Assembly: GCF_040115645.1 (NCBI RefSeq)
Contig: NC_089559.1
Location: 496,001-560,000 of the forward strand
Direction of reading: 5' to 3'
From: Euwallacea fornicatus
Taxonomy: Eukaryota; Arthropoda; Insecta; Coleoptera; Curculionidae
DNA: 64,000 nt
The translations under genes and the position numbers were made by a program. Under the pieces are notes generated by a model. It had not been told where the DNA came from. It searched no databases and worked only from the letters and a program-made list of their open reading frames with translations. Shown here in pieces: positions 28,201-35,900 of the stretch (positions within the stretch are counted from its first letter, which is position 1; each line of letters opens with the position of its first letter).

Positions 28201-28523
28201 AGCGATGTTATTCGATTTTTCCCGTGGGAAGTGATAAATTTTTTAAGTTAATCAGCAATTAATTTCCTTTGATGAGCGAAATTCGCGGCGCTCTCGTTCT
28301 GCGCACTCGCCCGTTCAAGTGTTTCTCACTCAATTAATCCTGCGAAGAAAAATAACGAAATTTACTTTCCCAGCAACATCCCCTAGACACGCAATACTTT
28401 GACAAGACCTTCACCACCGAAAAGGCGAAACTCACCCCCATCGAAACCGGCATCTTGCAGTCCATGGACCAGACCCAGTTCCAGGGCTTCAGCTACACCA
28501 ATCCTAACGCCACCGACAAGTGA
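4121..28523 (+). CDS. Pkcdelta: Protein kinase C delta (novel PKC), C-terminal two thirds, 8 exons
   Basis: Diacylglycerol-responsive, calcium-independent Ser/Thr kinase, cytoplasmic and membrane-recruited. Exons: 4121-4222, 12225-12457, 12626-12799, 21282-21436, 23071-23209, 23285-23473, 23530-23670, 28374-28523. All seven junctions are GT/AG and phase-compatible, giving 426 residues plus one split codon. Domain order: second half of the C1B zinc finger, hinge of about 85 residues, kinase domain with GKGSFGKV loop, AIK lysine, YRDLKLDN catalytic loop, DFG, activation-loop TFCGTPDYMAPE, DWWSFG, then V5 tail with turn motif TPIETG and hydrophobic motif FQGFSYTNPN. All key catalytic residues are present, so the enzyme should be active. 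The C2-like and C1A regions must lie upstream of the window. The DDDVECTLIERKVLALGTKH stretch and the V5 tail favour the delta/theta class over conventional PKC. It converges with the pickpocket gene. Long introns (8.0, 8.5, 4.7 kb) are full of transposon relics. Confidence 0.93.
4223..5545. other. Pkcdelta intron sequence, nothing recognised
   Basis: Open frames at 4370-4591 and 4684-5010 lack splice context and family resemblance. AT-rich, no inverted repeat found by eye. Confidence 0.4.
5546..6108. mobile_element. Inverted-repeat element with CAGGGTG inside its arms
   Basis: Left arm 5546-5625 and right arm 6029-6108 are inverted copies at roughly 75 percent identity (GAGCCAAATTTAAGTCGAAA against TTTCGTCTTAAATTTGGCTT). 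An inner end CAGGGTGTTGAAAAACCGC at 5609 pairs with GCGTTTTTTTAACACCCCG ending 6043. No transposase is recognisable between them. Confidence 0.55.
6110..7140. other. Pkcdelta intron sequence, nothing recognised
   Basis: No gene, no convincing repeat. A short T run lies at 7099-7111. Confidence 0.35.
7141..8403 (-). mobile_element. Mariner-like element with about 200-bp inverted arms and HTH-only transposase remnant
   Basis: Ends CCGGGCGATTCGAGAAG (left) and the reverse of CCGGACGATTCAAGAAG (right) inside TATA. Arms run 7141-7340 and 8207-8403, and each carries ACTTCCGGT/ACCGGAAAT palindromes. On the - strand, 8185-7877 encodes VFGECRERPSDAVRLCAEKF, HPGRRHFKKLVRKMKTGS and SASIREIALECGIS. This is the helix-turn-helix N-terminus (DUF4817-type as I recall it) of insect mariner-like transposases. 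The DDE catalytic part is missing, so the element is non-autonomous. Confidence 0.75.
8690..9640 (-). pseudogene. Tc1-like (DD34E) transposase relic
   Basis: Read from 9640 down, broken by frameshifts: RRGTEDELPRCGRRRKTD and REHANWSYENWKTVLLSDEN, then RFKLFESDEIRWVRRP and NERFNPKY, then IMHRYVHKNILETHML, then WPARSPDLKPIGNH. The last is the catalytic PIEN block with Glu changed to Gly. Stops and lost middle segments make it non-functional. A CAGTGGCGGAGACC-like end lies at about 8693. Confidence 0.82.
9914..10400 (-). pseudogene. Non-LTR retrotransposon reverse transcriptase fragment
   Basis: The 155-residue open frame on - has KTFDTLSHNLILGKL (RT block 2), STPQGLSLSPTPLLNGL (PQGS block), CVDDSNLIITASNTMEI (the FADD catalytic block, here VDD) and MSDWCEENGVNLSTRESQEI. 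Order and spacing fit a jockey/RTE-type RT, but the palm between KL and DGVL is shortened by an internal deletion. No ORF1, endonuclease or poly(A) tail is seen nearby. Confidence 0.8.
10423..10751 (+). mobile_element. MITE family B, copy 1
   Basis: About 330 bp, left end TAGTGTGTGCCACTTTTG (first base decayed) and right end GGGACACCCTG with TA flank. About 80 percent identical to the inverted copy at 11079-11419. No open frame of interest. Confidence 0.7.
11079..11419 (-). mobile_element. MITE family B, copy 2 (inverted)
   Basis: 341 bp, CAGGGCATCCC to GGGACACCCTG, TA on both sides. Shares long blocks with copy 1, for example ATTGCATTTTGGGCTCCC and TTTGTTGCAATCGCGG. The two copies face each other across 327 bp. 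Confidence 0.72.
11420..12224. other. Pkcdelta intron sequence before exon 12225
   Basis: No gene or repeat recognised other than a T run at 11997-12016. Confidence 0.35.
12225..12457 (+). CDS. Pkcdelta: Pkcdelta exon: hinge and start of kinase domain
   Basis: Acceptor TTTTCAG, donor GTAACG. Encodes a low-complexity Ser/Pro/Asn hinge (SRDSPGNTLNPATNPAF), a segment ending FRKYCVDDFNFLKV, and the glycine loop LGKGSFGK at the 3' edge. The hinge is the least conserved part of PKC delta proteins and carries several SP/TP sites. Confidence 0.93.
12626..12799 (+). CDS. Pkcdelta: Pkcdelta exon: N-lobe with ATP lysine
   Basis: 58 whole codons. Reads VLLAELKGTEYYYAIKCLKK (AIK lysine contacts ATP phosphates), then DVVLEDDDVECTLIERKVL with the alpha-C glutamate, then HPYLCHLLCTFQTE. 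Donor GTAAGA. The strong match to insect PKC delta in this stretch is the main basis for the subtype call. Confidence 0.95.
12994..14412 (+). mobile_element. Tc1-like element with degenerate inverted ends and transposase relic
   Basis: Left end CAGTAGCGGTCATAAGTATT and right end (reverse) CAGTAATAGCCATAAGTAT define 1.42 kb. Between them, + strand frames carry VLWSDESKWQLFGRDG, VKLGGRCVTAWGCF, MDRFIYKDILENH, PLWYGFQQDDDLEHASKL and SQSPDLNPIEHL. These are all Tc1 DD34E landmarks with D, D and E present but separated by stops and frameshifts. It sits in the 8.5-kb Pkcdelta intron. Confidence 0.85.
14413..17207. other. Pkcdelta intron sequence, no gene recognised
   Basis: Contains a 128-residue open frame on - (14985-14599) with no family resemblance, a T run near 15210-15232, and an (AT)n run at 16214-16232. 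Nothing else stands out. Confidence 0.35.
17208..18266. mobile_element. Foldback element with inverted arms of about 390 bp
   Basis: Ends CAGAGTGTTCCACAAGCG and (reverse) CAAGGTGTCCCATAAGTG in TA flanks. Left arm about 17208-17600 and right arm about 17870-18266 match through several blocks: ATAATGCTTTATTgGGaAGATAT, TTGATATCTTCA, GGTACgCCACTG. A 17-base C run at 17271-17287 interrupts the left arm only. The central 270 bp has no recognisable protein. Confidence 0.75.
18440..19365. mobile_element. Older palindromic element hosting an inner insertion
   Basis: Outer arms 18440-18678 and 19206-19365 are inverted copies at modest identity (ATGGAACCCCCTGTAT on one side, its complement on the other; shared ACTGCCT, AGGTTTAG and AAGGTTTTTTAAATA-like blocks). 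They meet at the sequence CCATCTCC / AAGATGG, exactly where the inner element (18680-19201) lies. Confidence 0.55.
18680..19201 (+). mobile_element. Deleted mariner-like element with 110-bp inverted repeats and transposase C-terminal fragment
   Basis: 522 bp, CAGGGTGTTC to GCCACCCTG, flanked by TA on both sides. Arms of about 110 bp are roughly 90 percent identical (for example GAACTTTAAGTGGCTAT and GACTCGATTGGGTCAAATAC). The middle keeps FPDLTPLDFFMRGYIKRIVC and YDVKTRIQDTLGTVIPQM, the C-terminal catalytic block typical of DUF4817-type mariner-like transposases. Non-autonomous. Confidence 0.8.
19738..20760 (+). pseudogene. Tc1-like (DD34E) transposase relic
   Basis: Three + frames joined by frameshifts near 20160 and 20320. 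They show an HTH-like start (MAGREIPAFNRARI), DQIRIGLVSDDRRQRVWREP, YRVEGTAMFWGK, then SLAPLIRIPQNVTSQNYIEQ, LLMDDNARPRRAERVRD and LNWPANSPDMNPIENTWGVV. DNARP and PIEN give the second and third catalytic acids; the first survives as DQIRI. Flanking inverted ends could not be identified. Confidence 0.85.
20761..21281. other. Pkcdelta intron sequence, nothing recognised
   Basis: No gene or repeat seen; ends at the Pkcdelta acceptor. Confidence 0.35.
21282..21436 (+). CDS. Pkcdelta: Pkcdelta exon: hinge strand and catalytic-loop entry
   Basis: Acceptor CATTTTAG, donor GTAAGT. Encodes SHLFFVMEYLNGGDLMFHIQ, the kinase hinge region and alpha-D, followed by FYGAEIVSGLKFLHNKGIVY. It ends inside the Arg codon of YRD, completed by the next exon. 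Confidence 0.95.
21437..23070. other. Pkcdelta intron sequence, no gene seen
   Basis: AT-rich, free of recognisable transposons by eye, unlike the neighbouring introns. Open frame 22253-22471 has no family resemblance. Confidence 0.4.
23071..23209 (+). CDS. Pkcdelta: Pkcdelta exon: catalytic loop, DFG and activation loop
   Basis: Encodes RDLKLDNILLDFDGH, RIADFGMCKLQ, then DTFCGTPDYMAPE. The catalytic Asp, Mg-binding Asp of DFG and the activation-loop Thr are present. Acceptor TTCCAG, donor GTATGG, and only a 75-base intron to the next exon. Confidence 0.95.
23285..23473 (+). CDS. Pkcdelta: Pkcdelta exon: C-lobe
   Basis: 63 codons starting IIKGQHYNQCVDWWSFGVLL and continuing YEMLLGQSPFSGGDEDELF to SAEAGSVLLQ. 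Contains the structural DWWSFG of alpha-F. Acceptor GCAG after a T-rich tract, donor GTAAGT. Confidence 0.95.
23530..23670 (+). CDS. Pkcdelta: Pkcdelta exon: end of kinase C-lobe
   Basis: 47 codons: FLEKDANKRLGNRF, GDIQDHPFFKPIDW, ending ESPFKPNL, the boundary between the kinase domain and the AGC C-terminal tail. Preceded by a very short 56-base intron and followed by a 4.7 kb intron. Confidence 0.94.
23671..25507. other. Pkcdelta last intron, left part
   Basis: No gene. Contains a possible small MITE at 24907-25109 and a CTCF-like motif at 25437-25451, listed separately. Confidence 0.4.
24907..25109. mobile_element. Possible 200-bp MITE with CAGTGGCG ends
   Basis: Left end CAGTGGCGAGCAACAC and right end (reverse) CAGTGGCGGAACGAG form short inverted termini. 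A further copy of the right end, ACTCGTTCCGCCACTG, occurs at 24818-24833. No coding sequence. Confidence 0.35.
25508..26462 (-). mobile_element. Foldback element with arms of about 350 bp
   Basis: 955 bp, CAGGGTGTCACAC to GTTACACCCTG. Left arm 25508-25860 and right arm about 26110-26462 share AATATCTCGAATAaTAAgTGC-like, GGGGGATGGGGGG and TTCTACGGCAAAAA blocks. Between the arms the - strand reads CIEVARPSF just before a stop, which resembles the very end of DUF4817-type transposases (usually CIE-x-GGHFEH). It is therefore a deleted relative of that group. Confidence 0.7.
26463..28373. other. Pkcdelta last intron, right part
   Basis: No gene. Has an (AC)n run at 26659-26679 and a CTCF-like motif at 27337-27351. 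Confidence 0.4.
28374..28523 (+). CDS. Pkcdelta: Pkcdelta last exon: AGC tail and stop
   Basis: Acceptor CTTTCCCAG. Encodes QHPLDTQYFDKTF, the turn motif LTPIETG and the hydrophobic motif GFSYTNPN, then TGA. These sites are phosphorylated during maturation in PKC family members. The C-terminal residues are ATDK. Confidence 0.93.
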   Translation, partial: QHPLDTQYFDKTFTTEKAKLTPIETGILQSMDQTQFQGFSYTNPNATDK

Positions 28524-29245
28524 AAGTCCACCGACCATCTTGGTTGTAGTCGTAAATTGTTCCTGTTCTCGTTTAGGGCCGGCGAGGGTGTTACCGCCCT
28601 TGGAATCGGAAATTGTAGATAGGAGAGGAATCAGCTTAACGTTAATTTTTGAGTGAAGGAATAGTACAAAATTTGATCCAATTCGTTGGTTGCGACGTCA
28701 ACGTTGCTTCGTCGTAGCTACCTGACTTTGTCTAATTATACTTAACTACGCCGGACGTTCGATTTTGTTTCTGGCCGAGCCTCGAGCGTCGGAAACGATC
28801 GAGTTAAACCGATTGATGTTCTGACGTTTCGTCTCGCCGAGTTTCACATAAGATGGAAAGGAAAAGAAGACAGACGTATACGGTGTACAAAAAAAAAATA
28901 CAATTAAAAAAATTGTTCCTATTTTGTATTGGTTGCCTCTACCGTTCAAAAGATGTATGTTTCCCTGAAAAACACGTATATATTTCTATTTATATCAAAC
29001 TGGAAAGCCAAAAGTTTCTTTTATAAGCACATATACATAGGGTCAATGTCAAATGTAATCCCTTTAGTCTCATACGAATTTTAATTAATCCGTATTGATG
29101 TTTTTAACGTTTCTATTAACTCAACAATATGACTATTATTTATTTATATTTTAGATGTAACATATGTCGCGCATAATAGAATATAAATATAGATTTATTT
29201 TCTCTGTGATTGGATAAACAGCGGGTAAATGCAAATAAAACGCAT
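28524..29245 (+). other. Pkcdelta 3' UTR with candidate poly(A) signal
   Basis: AT-rich sequence with no coding potential after the PKC stop codon. An AATAAA at 29234-29239 is the best-placed poly(A) signal; earlier AT-rich stretches near 29140-29210 could also serve. The exact cleavage site cannot be read from the sequence. Confidence 0.5.
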
Positions 29246-29466
29246 TATTCGCAGCGGCCTTCATTTCGGCTTAAACCTGTCTAGATTTTTGTGTTTTCGA
29301 TAAATATAGATGCGAGGAATAGTGCGTTGCATTGTAATGCACATTTATATTAGACATAGATTTGTACATTTGCAAAAATGGAATATTACATTGAAAGTTT
29401 AATTAACGGCGAAATTTGATTTCAAACACCAAAGCAAGAACGTCGAATCAATCGAACCCAATGGAT

Positions 29467-29770
29467 TGTGAGAACTCCGCCGAAAAAGTTTCTTCGCAAC
29501 CTTACAGTCGCGATTGCCACTTCTTCGAAGGTGCTAAGGACGAACGAAGTGGCAATCGCAACCAAAAAATTATGAAAAATTCGTCGAAAAATTTTTGCAC
29601 AACCTTTAGGTCGCGATTGCCACTTCGTTCGTCCTTAGCACCTTCGAAGAAGTGGCAATCGCCACCCAAAGATTATAAAAAAATTCGCTGAAAAGATGTT
29701 TGCACAATCGTTGCGTCGCGACTGCCGCCTCTTCGAAAGTCCCAAGAATGAACAAAGTGGTAATCGTGAG
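29467..29770. repeat. Three-unit tandem repeat (about 103-105 bp) with inverted core in unit 2
   Basis: Each unit has a flank (a version of TTCGTCGAAAAATTTTTGC) followed by a palindromic core: 13-bp arm GCGATTGCCACTT, 24-bp spacer, 13-bp arm AAGTGGCAATCGC. Cores start at 29510, 29613 and 29718. In unit 2 (29626-29649) the spacer is the exact reverse complement of that in unit 1 (29523-29546). Unit 3 is diverged but has the unit-1 orientation. Units 1 and 2 can form a perfect 50-bp hairpin. The array lies between the convergent 3' ends of the two genes. Confidence 0.9.
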
Positions 29771-29936
29771 CAAGAGGTTATGAAAAATTATAAGGACCTG
29801 ACGAGAATACATGAATAGAATATTGCACGATTTCAGCGAGACTATTTTTTCCGGAAGAATAAAAATATTTGCATACAGAAAATGCGAAGTAAACGTACCC
29901 ACTACGCTAACTTCTTCACTTCGGCTCTGACCGCGC

Positions 29937-29990
29937 CTAATTGGTGAACTCGATCCCAAAGGGCGGCACCATTTCCACCATCTTACCGTT
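29937..29990 (-). CDS. Pickpocket last exon
   Basis: 17 codons and TAG: NGKMVEMVPPFGIEFTN. Acceptor GTTTTAG and phase 0 fit the previous donor. The PPFGIEF ending resembles the ends of other pickpocket proteins. Confidence 0.75.
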   Translation of the reverse strand, partial: NGKMVEMVPPFGIEFTN

Positions 29991-32900
29991 CTAAAACAGA
30001 AAGATACGCAGTTGTAATTGGTGCGCTACGTACTTAGTTCTGAGTTCATATCAGTTGATGGGGCCACACTGTGTAACGTTTCTTAAGTGCATTTGGGAGT
30101 CGATAACCCAAGCCATCTGTTGGGTGTATATTTTTTTAATTCGCCCTACTCATCTCCTTCGTCGAAATCGCGCTCTGACAATCAATACCTTAAAGGAAAA
30201 TTGCCATACATTTGTCCACACACAGGAATACTCACATTATTCCTGCCCTTAACATCTCGGCCGTATTGAAAATCGGGCTTCGAGTCGTTCCGAAATCGCT
30301 TAACGACAATGTCGATACCGCGACCTGGCAGGGGCTCAGCTATGAAATATGGAGTCATGCTTAAGTCATGAGCGGGTTGCGCTTTTTCGCCCTTTTCTTT
30401 CCGGATCCTAAAAATGGGTTTATCAAGTATAAATCAATAGAAAGCGTACGGGGCAACAATCGAACAATCGCACTACCTATTTAAATACTTCCGTTCTCGA
30501 AAAGCCGCTATAAAGGCCCTTATGGTAAAGTAGTAAATTATTTCGACTCCAGATAGAAGGCTGAAGCCCAGGAACAAGCCCGCGATGCCTCCGAAGGATA
30601 CTGAAGCAATTCAAGGAAAGCGTACGGTTAAAGTAAGTAATTTATCGACGACTTACCCAATAAATCCACCCAGCCGAAGAGCACTTCGCGTTTATACCGC
30701 ACCATGGGCCAGGAGACGAAACTGATTTCGATTTTATTCTCATCCAGCGCTGACTCCCTGGAAACCATTTAAATGACTAATGAATTAACGCAAAAATCAA
30801 CGCTTTCACGATTTAATTTTCGGCGTTTCCACCTCGTAAACCGTGTTCCTGCAACCTAATTGACAGTCGCATTTGCTGACATCCTTAATATCCTGCATGT
30901 GCGTCGAAATGCATTGAAACGACGACACGTTGCAATGGGGAAATCCCGATACTTTCGGGTAGAAAAATGGAACGCAACCGCAACGGGATTTTGCCGAGTC
31001 CATTCTGCATTGAATCGTACATGCCGTGAATGTGTAGGTATTGTCAACTGCAAAGAAAAGAGGAAAAAAAAACACAAAAGTCGAACCGAAAATCAGCGGC
31101 GCCTTCGCCAACGAGTCAGGAATATCGACAAAATGGCGTAGCTGCATGTGCGCCTTTGTCAGCGTATCGCTGTTTCTTTAACATAATGGCGAAAGTACTG
31201 AGTTGCGTACTTTTCAGTTTGATTTCGTCCTCGAAAATACAACGCCTTTGCTTAATACTTAGCTGCCTCGTGTCTTCAGTGCTGTACGTCTCCTTGAACG
31301 AGAATTGGATTCTGTCAATTTTTGAGTCCCAGTTGAGTTGCGGCTGCACGTCAATGCCGATTCTTTCGTTCGAATCGATAATGTAGAGCTGGACAAAAAT
31401 AAAACGAGATTACGCGGAAAAAAATTGGGGCCGCTGTACTGCGTGTCATATAGAAAAGAGAGCGCCCCGTAAAAACGGTTTCATTTATATAATTTTTGGT
31501 ATTCATATTTGTGTACGGAAACACCAAAAATCGATTAAATTGTCTGCCATATTTATCGATGTATTTACGAGTCATCAAGAATTTCAGGTTTTTTCTTCAT
31601 AAAAAATTGCAATGAAATATCAACAACACGACTGCAAAGTATCATTTATTAGTGTATAGCGTGCCTTCAGATTAATCGAATATGCCCAGAAGCAGAAGGC
31701 AGCGAGATGATCATCAACTTGATGAATTTGAGAGAGATCGAACGGTAAGTCTACGAGAGGTTGGTCGGTCGTTTAGTGAAATCGCTACTAAATTGAACAG
31801 TAGAGAAAACACTATGGTGTGATGTTGTCAGGCACGGTTCCAAGAAGAGCAAACAGGCAGAAGGAGGGGTACTGGACGATCCTGAGGAACTACAGGACAA
31901 GATCGCCGCCTCCGAACTATGGCCCTAAGAAGTATATTCGTCTCGCCGAGAACGCTGGTGGATCAGTGGTTTGCCGATTATGGAAGGCCCATCGGGATTC
32001 AAACCATTTATCGCCAGATGAGAAGTTTTGGACCGATTTCCTAATCGGTCCAAAACGGTAGGAACCGTCCCCACCTTGTGTTACCCCTCACCCAACCTCA
32101 TCGTCAAAATCCACTGTGGTGGTGAAGAGAACGGATACGTTGGAATCTGGAATGGGATAATATCGCGTTTGGTGCCGAATCCAAATTCCGTTTAAATATG
32201 CATGATGGGCGGGCAAGGGCAACACGAAGACGGGGCAAAAGACGGGATCCTAAGTTTACTACCCAGAGGTGTTCCATCAGACCGTCGGGGTAATGGTATG
32301 GGGCGCTATTGCGTACGGTAGCAGGTCACCTTTAATTTTCATTAGAGGCAGTGCGACAGCCCAACGACACATGCAAGAAGTCCTGGAGCCTCGACTCGTG
32401 TCTTATCTGAAAACTCGCGTTGATCCCATTTTCTAACGAGGCAATGCGCGATCACGTGTGGCTAGAGCGATTGTAGACTTCTTTCAATGGAATGCGATCT
32501 ATTTACTACCTTGACCACCTCGATCTCCAGACTTCTTGCCGACTCAACTTGTATGTGACATTGTAGGTGGATACATAATTTACCCCCATCGCCCACAAAC
32601 CCTGGCGGCGCTATGTCATGCTGTCCAGTTAGCTCGAAATGAGATCCCCCAAGGGGACATCAATCACCTCATTAGATCCATGTCTAGACGTGCACAGGAA
32701 TGTATAAGACACCGCGGACGACCGACAAATAATTAATTATTTTTTTTGTTTTTAACAATTAAATTTGTTCATTTTTCTAATGAAGCATTCGTTTTGGCGT
32801 GGGAAACTCACGCATCAAAAATTGTTAAAATAGAACCATTTTTACGAGGTGCTCTCTTTTTTACGTCACGCGGTATAAATTTGTAGCGTCATCATCTTGA

Positions 32901-35900
32901 ATTGCCAAAAAATTCATGAATCCACGTAATAAGAGGCAGAAAAGGGATCGACACGATTATGACATGCTAATCTGCGGCGTGGCAAGCTCGAGAGCCTGAA
33001 CCTTAGTGTTTTTTCATCCCTCCCTAGCAGTTTTTACCCTTAAGCCCCTACGCAGTTATCCACAAAGCAAATTGCTAATAAATACTAAAGAGATTTTATT
33101 TACAGTACAACTCGCTTAATAGGGGGACCCGAGGGATCGGCAAGTTTGCTCGCTATAAACGATCGTCCCTCGTATCCGGTCCATCGTGTTTCTAATATAC
33201 CTGGCGGGACTTTATAAATTGGTCGTTACAACTGTAATCTCTATTCTACTGTATTTACTTTTTTAATATGCTGCATTGATGATCAATGAGATGGTTTCAA
33301 AGCCGATTTATTTGCTTGGATATTCGTTGCATCTACTTCTCTCTGAACGCTAAAAATTCCGCCCTTCGAACTATTTCCCAGAGAAATCGTCTACTCAAAT
33401 AAGGCGGTTTTGGATGCTTTCCATGTCGTTTATTAATAAGCTGTACAGGGAAATTTCAGATTACGTTTTGAACGCACTGAGGGATTTTTGGGGATCACGA
33501 AGGTTTGCGAGGTTACTGGAGACGCATCAGTTATGAGTTCCACCTCAATACTTTAAACCTCGAACAGGATCGATATCAAGGTTTTTTTTATTGCATAATT
33601 TTATAAAACACTTTCCAAATAAATATTTTGTGTAATTTCTACCGAAGCCACGCCGAACGCATAAAATATTCAATTTTCCCGAACATTTTGACGGCATCAA
33701 AGCGATTTTTTTAATTCTGGAGGTTGATTCAAACGTTCCTCATTTCGGTCAATGGAAAAAACACGACTCAAAGCCTCGGATGATCATTTAACGTGGAACA
33801 ACTTTATCCCCCAATTAATGTCGGAGGTTTAATATGACTCTTCCAGCTTGAACTTTCCACACAAAACGAGGAAATGCGGGTTAAATTAATGGAGACGATT
33901 TGTTAACTCTTGTTGCAGTGGTGCGTTACAGAATGAGTAAAACTTTATGAGTTTAATGGAAAAGTAATTGGAAAATTTCGGCTCAATACTGACAAAAATT
34001 GGTATGAAAGCGTTCTGTGATTCGAACCTTCCAATTCTCTTATCCTTAATTGGTGTTCCTCGCTGAATTCGAGAGATGAATATTTCCGTCAGCGATGCCC
34101 TTTTTGCTCATTTTAAACCCATATTGGCTTGAACTTTATCAGTTACTACCGAAAAAGAAAGAAATTCTTACCGACATGGAAACTGTTCGAGACTTCACCG
34201 AGAACTCCAGCGACCATTTAATGTCCGTTTCCTTAATATATTGCTTATGAAACTTCTTCTCACTGAAATAGAGTTTCAAGTTTATTATGATACACGATGA
34301 GGTTGAGTTAATTCATAAATTATTAAAGTTGCATTCCCATTCGGCGGAACATGTTGCCTCTAATGGAAAATAAAAACATTTTTTTCGTAGCTATCTCGAG
34401 TAGATTTGGCCCAATAAAATATGACACGATAAAGGCGTCGTTGTGCTATCTCAATTTTCGCCGTGTTCTCCGCCTTTTCTCTCTAATATTCCCGGCCATT
34501 CATCATAATAAAAACCTACAAGGAATACCGCTGTTGTGTATCTGCGCCGGCGAAAAACCCGCTCAGTCCAATAAATTTTCCAGCCCCGGAAAGGAAAATG
34601 AGGAACCGCGAAACGAGGTTCGGATTTTGTATAATAATTAAAACGGGCAGGGAACTTATGGGTTTCGTTATTGCGCCATCTGTTAACATCCTGTTTCGAA
34701 TTATTTTTTCAGAAACTATAATAAAGGGAACAATAAATAACAGCGAAACACTTAAATTTGAAAATTCTACGCAAAAACACACGGAAAATGGCCGGCCACG
34801 TCTCTTGGTGACGTAACGCCGGCGACATTCATTTTTTGTCTTTGTTTAACCCGACCTGATGAACTGACATAATCCGGGAACAATTGGGTTTACATGAACC
34901 CTCACGGCAGTATTGAACATCGGGGACACTCACAAATGTCGCTGGACAAAAGGAGGTTTTAATTCTAATTCGGTTCGGGAGTTAAGCAGGATTGAGAGGT
35001 ATGAAATGTGAACCATAAGGGGGCGACCGTTAAAAAAGCTCTAAAGCGCGTTTTTCCTTTATCGATTGCTCGTTATTCGTCTAAAAATTAATATTCGGTT
35101 CTCGTGCGATACGTTGGTTGTCAAATCGCGTAGGTTTTTTGGAATATTTTCGAATTCCGCCTCTCGAAAGGCGCTGAAAAATGTGCAGGATGACAAGTAA
35201 TTTCTTATATCAAGATTTCTTTTTTCCCCGCAAACTTTTCCGGCATCTACAACTTGCCGACCATTGAATTTCTCGCCCAATTAATAACGCTCCAGTCAAT
35301 ATATTCGTCATAGGAAAATGCTCCGCGATCGTGTTTCGTCCTCCGGACTTTCAATGCAACTTTACATTTGAAAGTTTCGCAATTTCGTATATATTTTTCT
35401 AATTTACTTCTCAAAGTATGGATCATCGGACGCAGGACCCACGAAGTACAGAACGAGAGCTCACCGAGGGAAACGGAAAAGGTAAGGGAGACCCCACAGG
35501 TTTTCTGTGCCGCGATATAAAGGAAAGTGTCAGAACAATCGAAGTCGCATTCCTCAATCTTTGATCTCTACAAATTGAAAAAAATGTCAAGGGAAAACGT
35601 ATAGAATCACCTTCTTTTCGGCCACTAAATCAATGTACTGTCAATTTTGCCTAGAGGATAATTTGCATGGAACTCACGGAACTGATCAATACTCAATCTT
35701 TATTTCAACGTTCCTGCGAATATCTTCATGGTGAAATTGCCAGAATCCATTGGTTTTAAATTATACAGGGGAAACATCGGGAATAACTTTCGCGTCCAGT
35801 GAAACACACTTCTTCTGATTACTAGACCCAATATCACGCCAACAGGTGTTTTATTACGAATTTCAGTAAGTATTTCCAAGGCTCCTATGACCACCTTTAG

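Noticed and set aside
29416..29691. 91-codon open frame on + across the tandem hairpin array
   Set aside because: The frame exists because the repeats lack stops in that phase; the palindromic repeat explains the sequence better than a protein.
35417..35482. Exon-like block between CTCAAAG and GTAAGG on +
   Set aside because: Very short, two frames equally open, acceptor poor, and antisense to the pickpocket gene with no partner exon.
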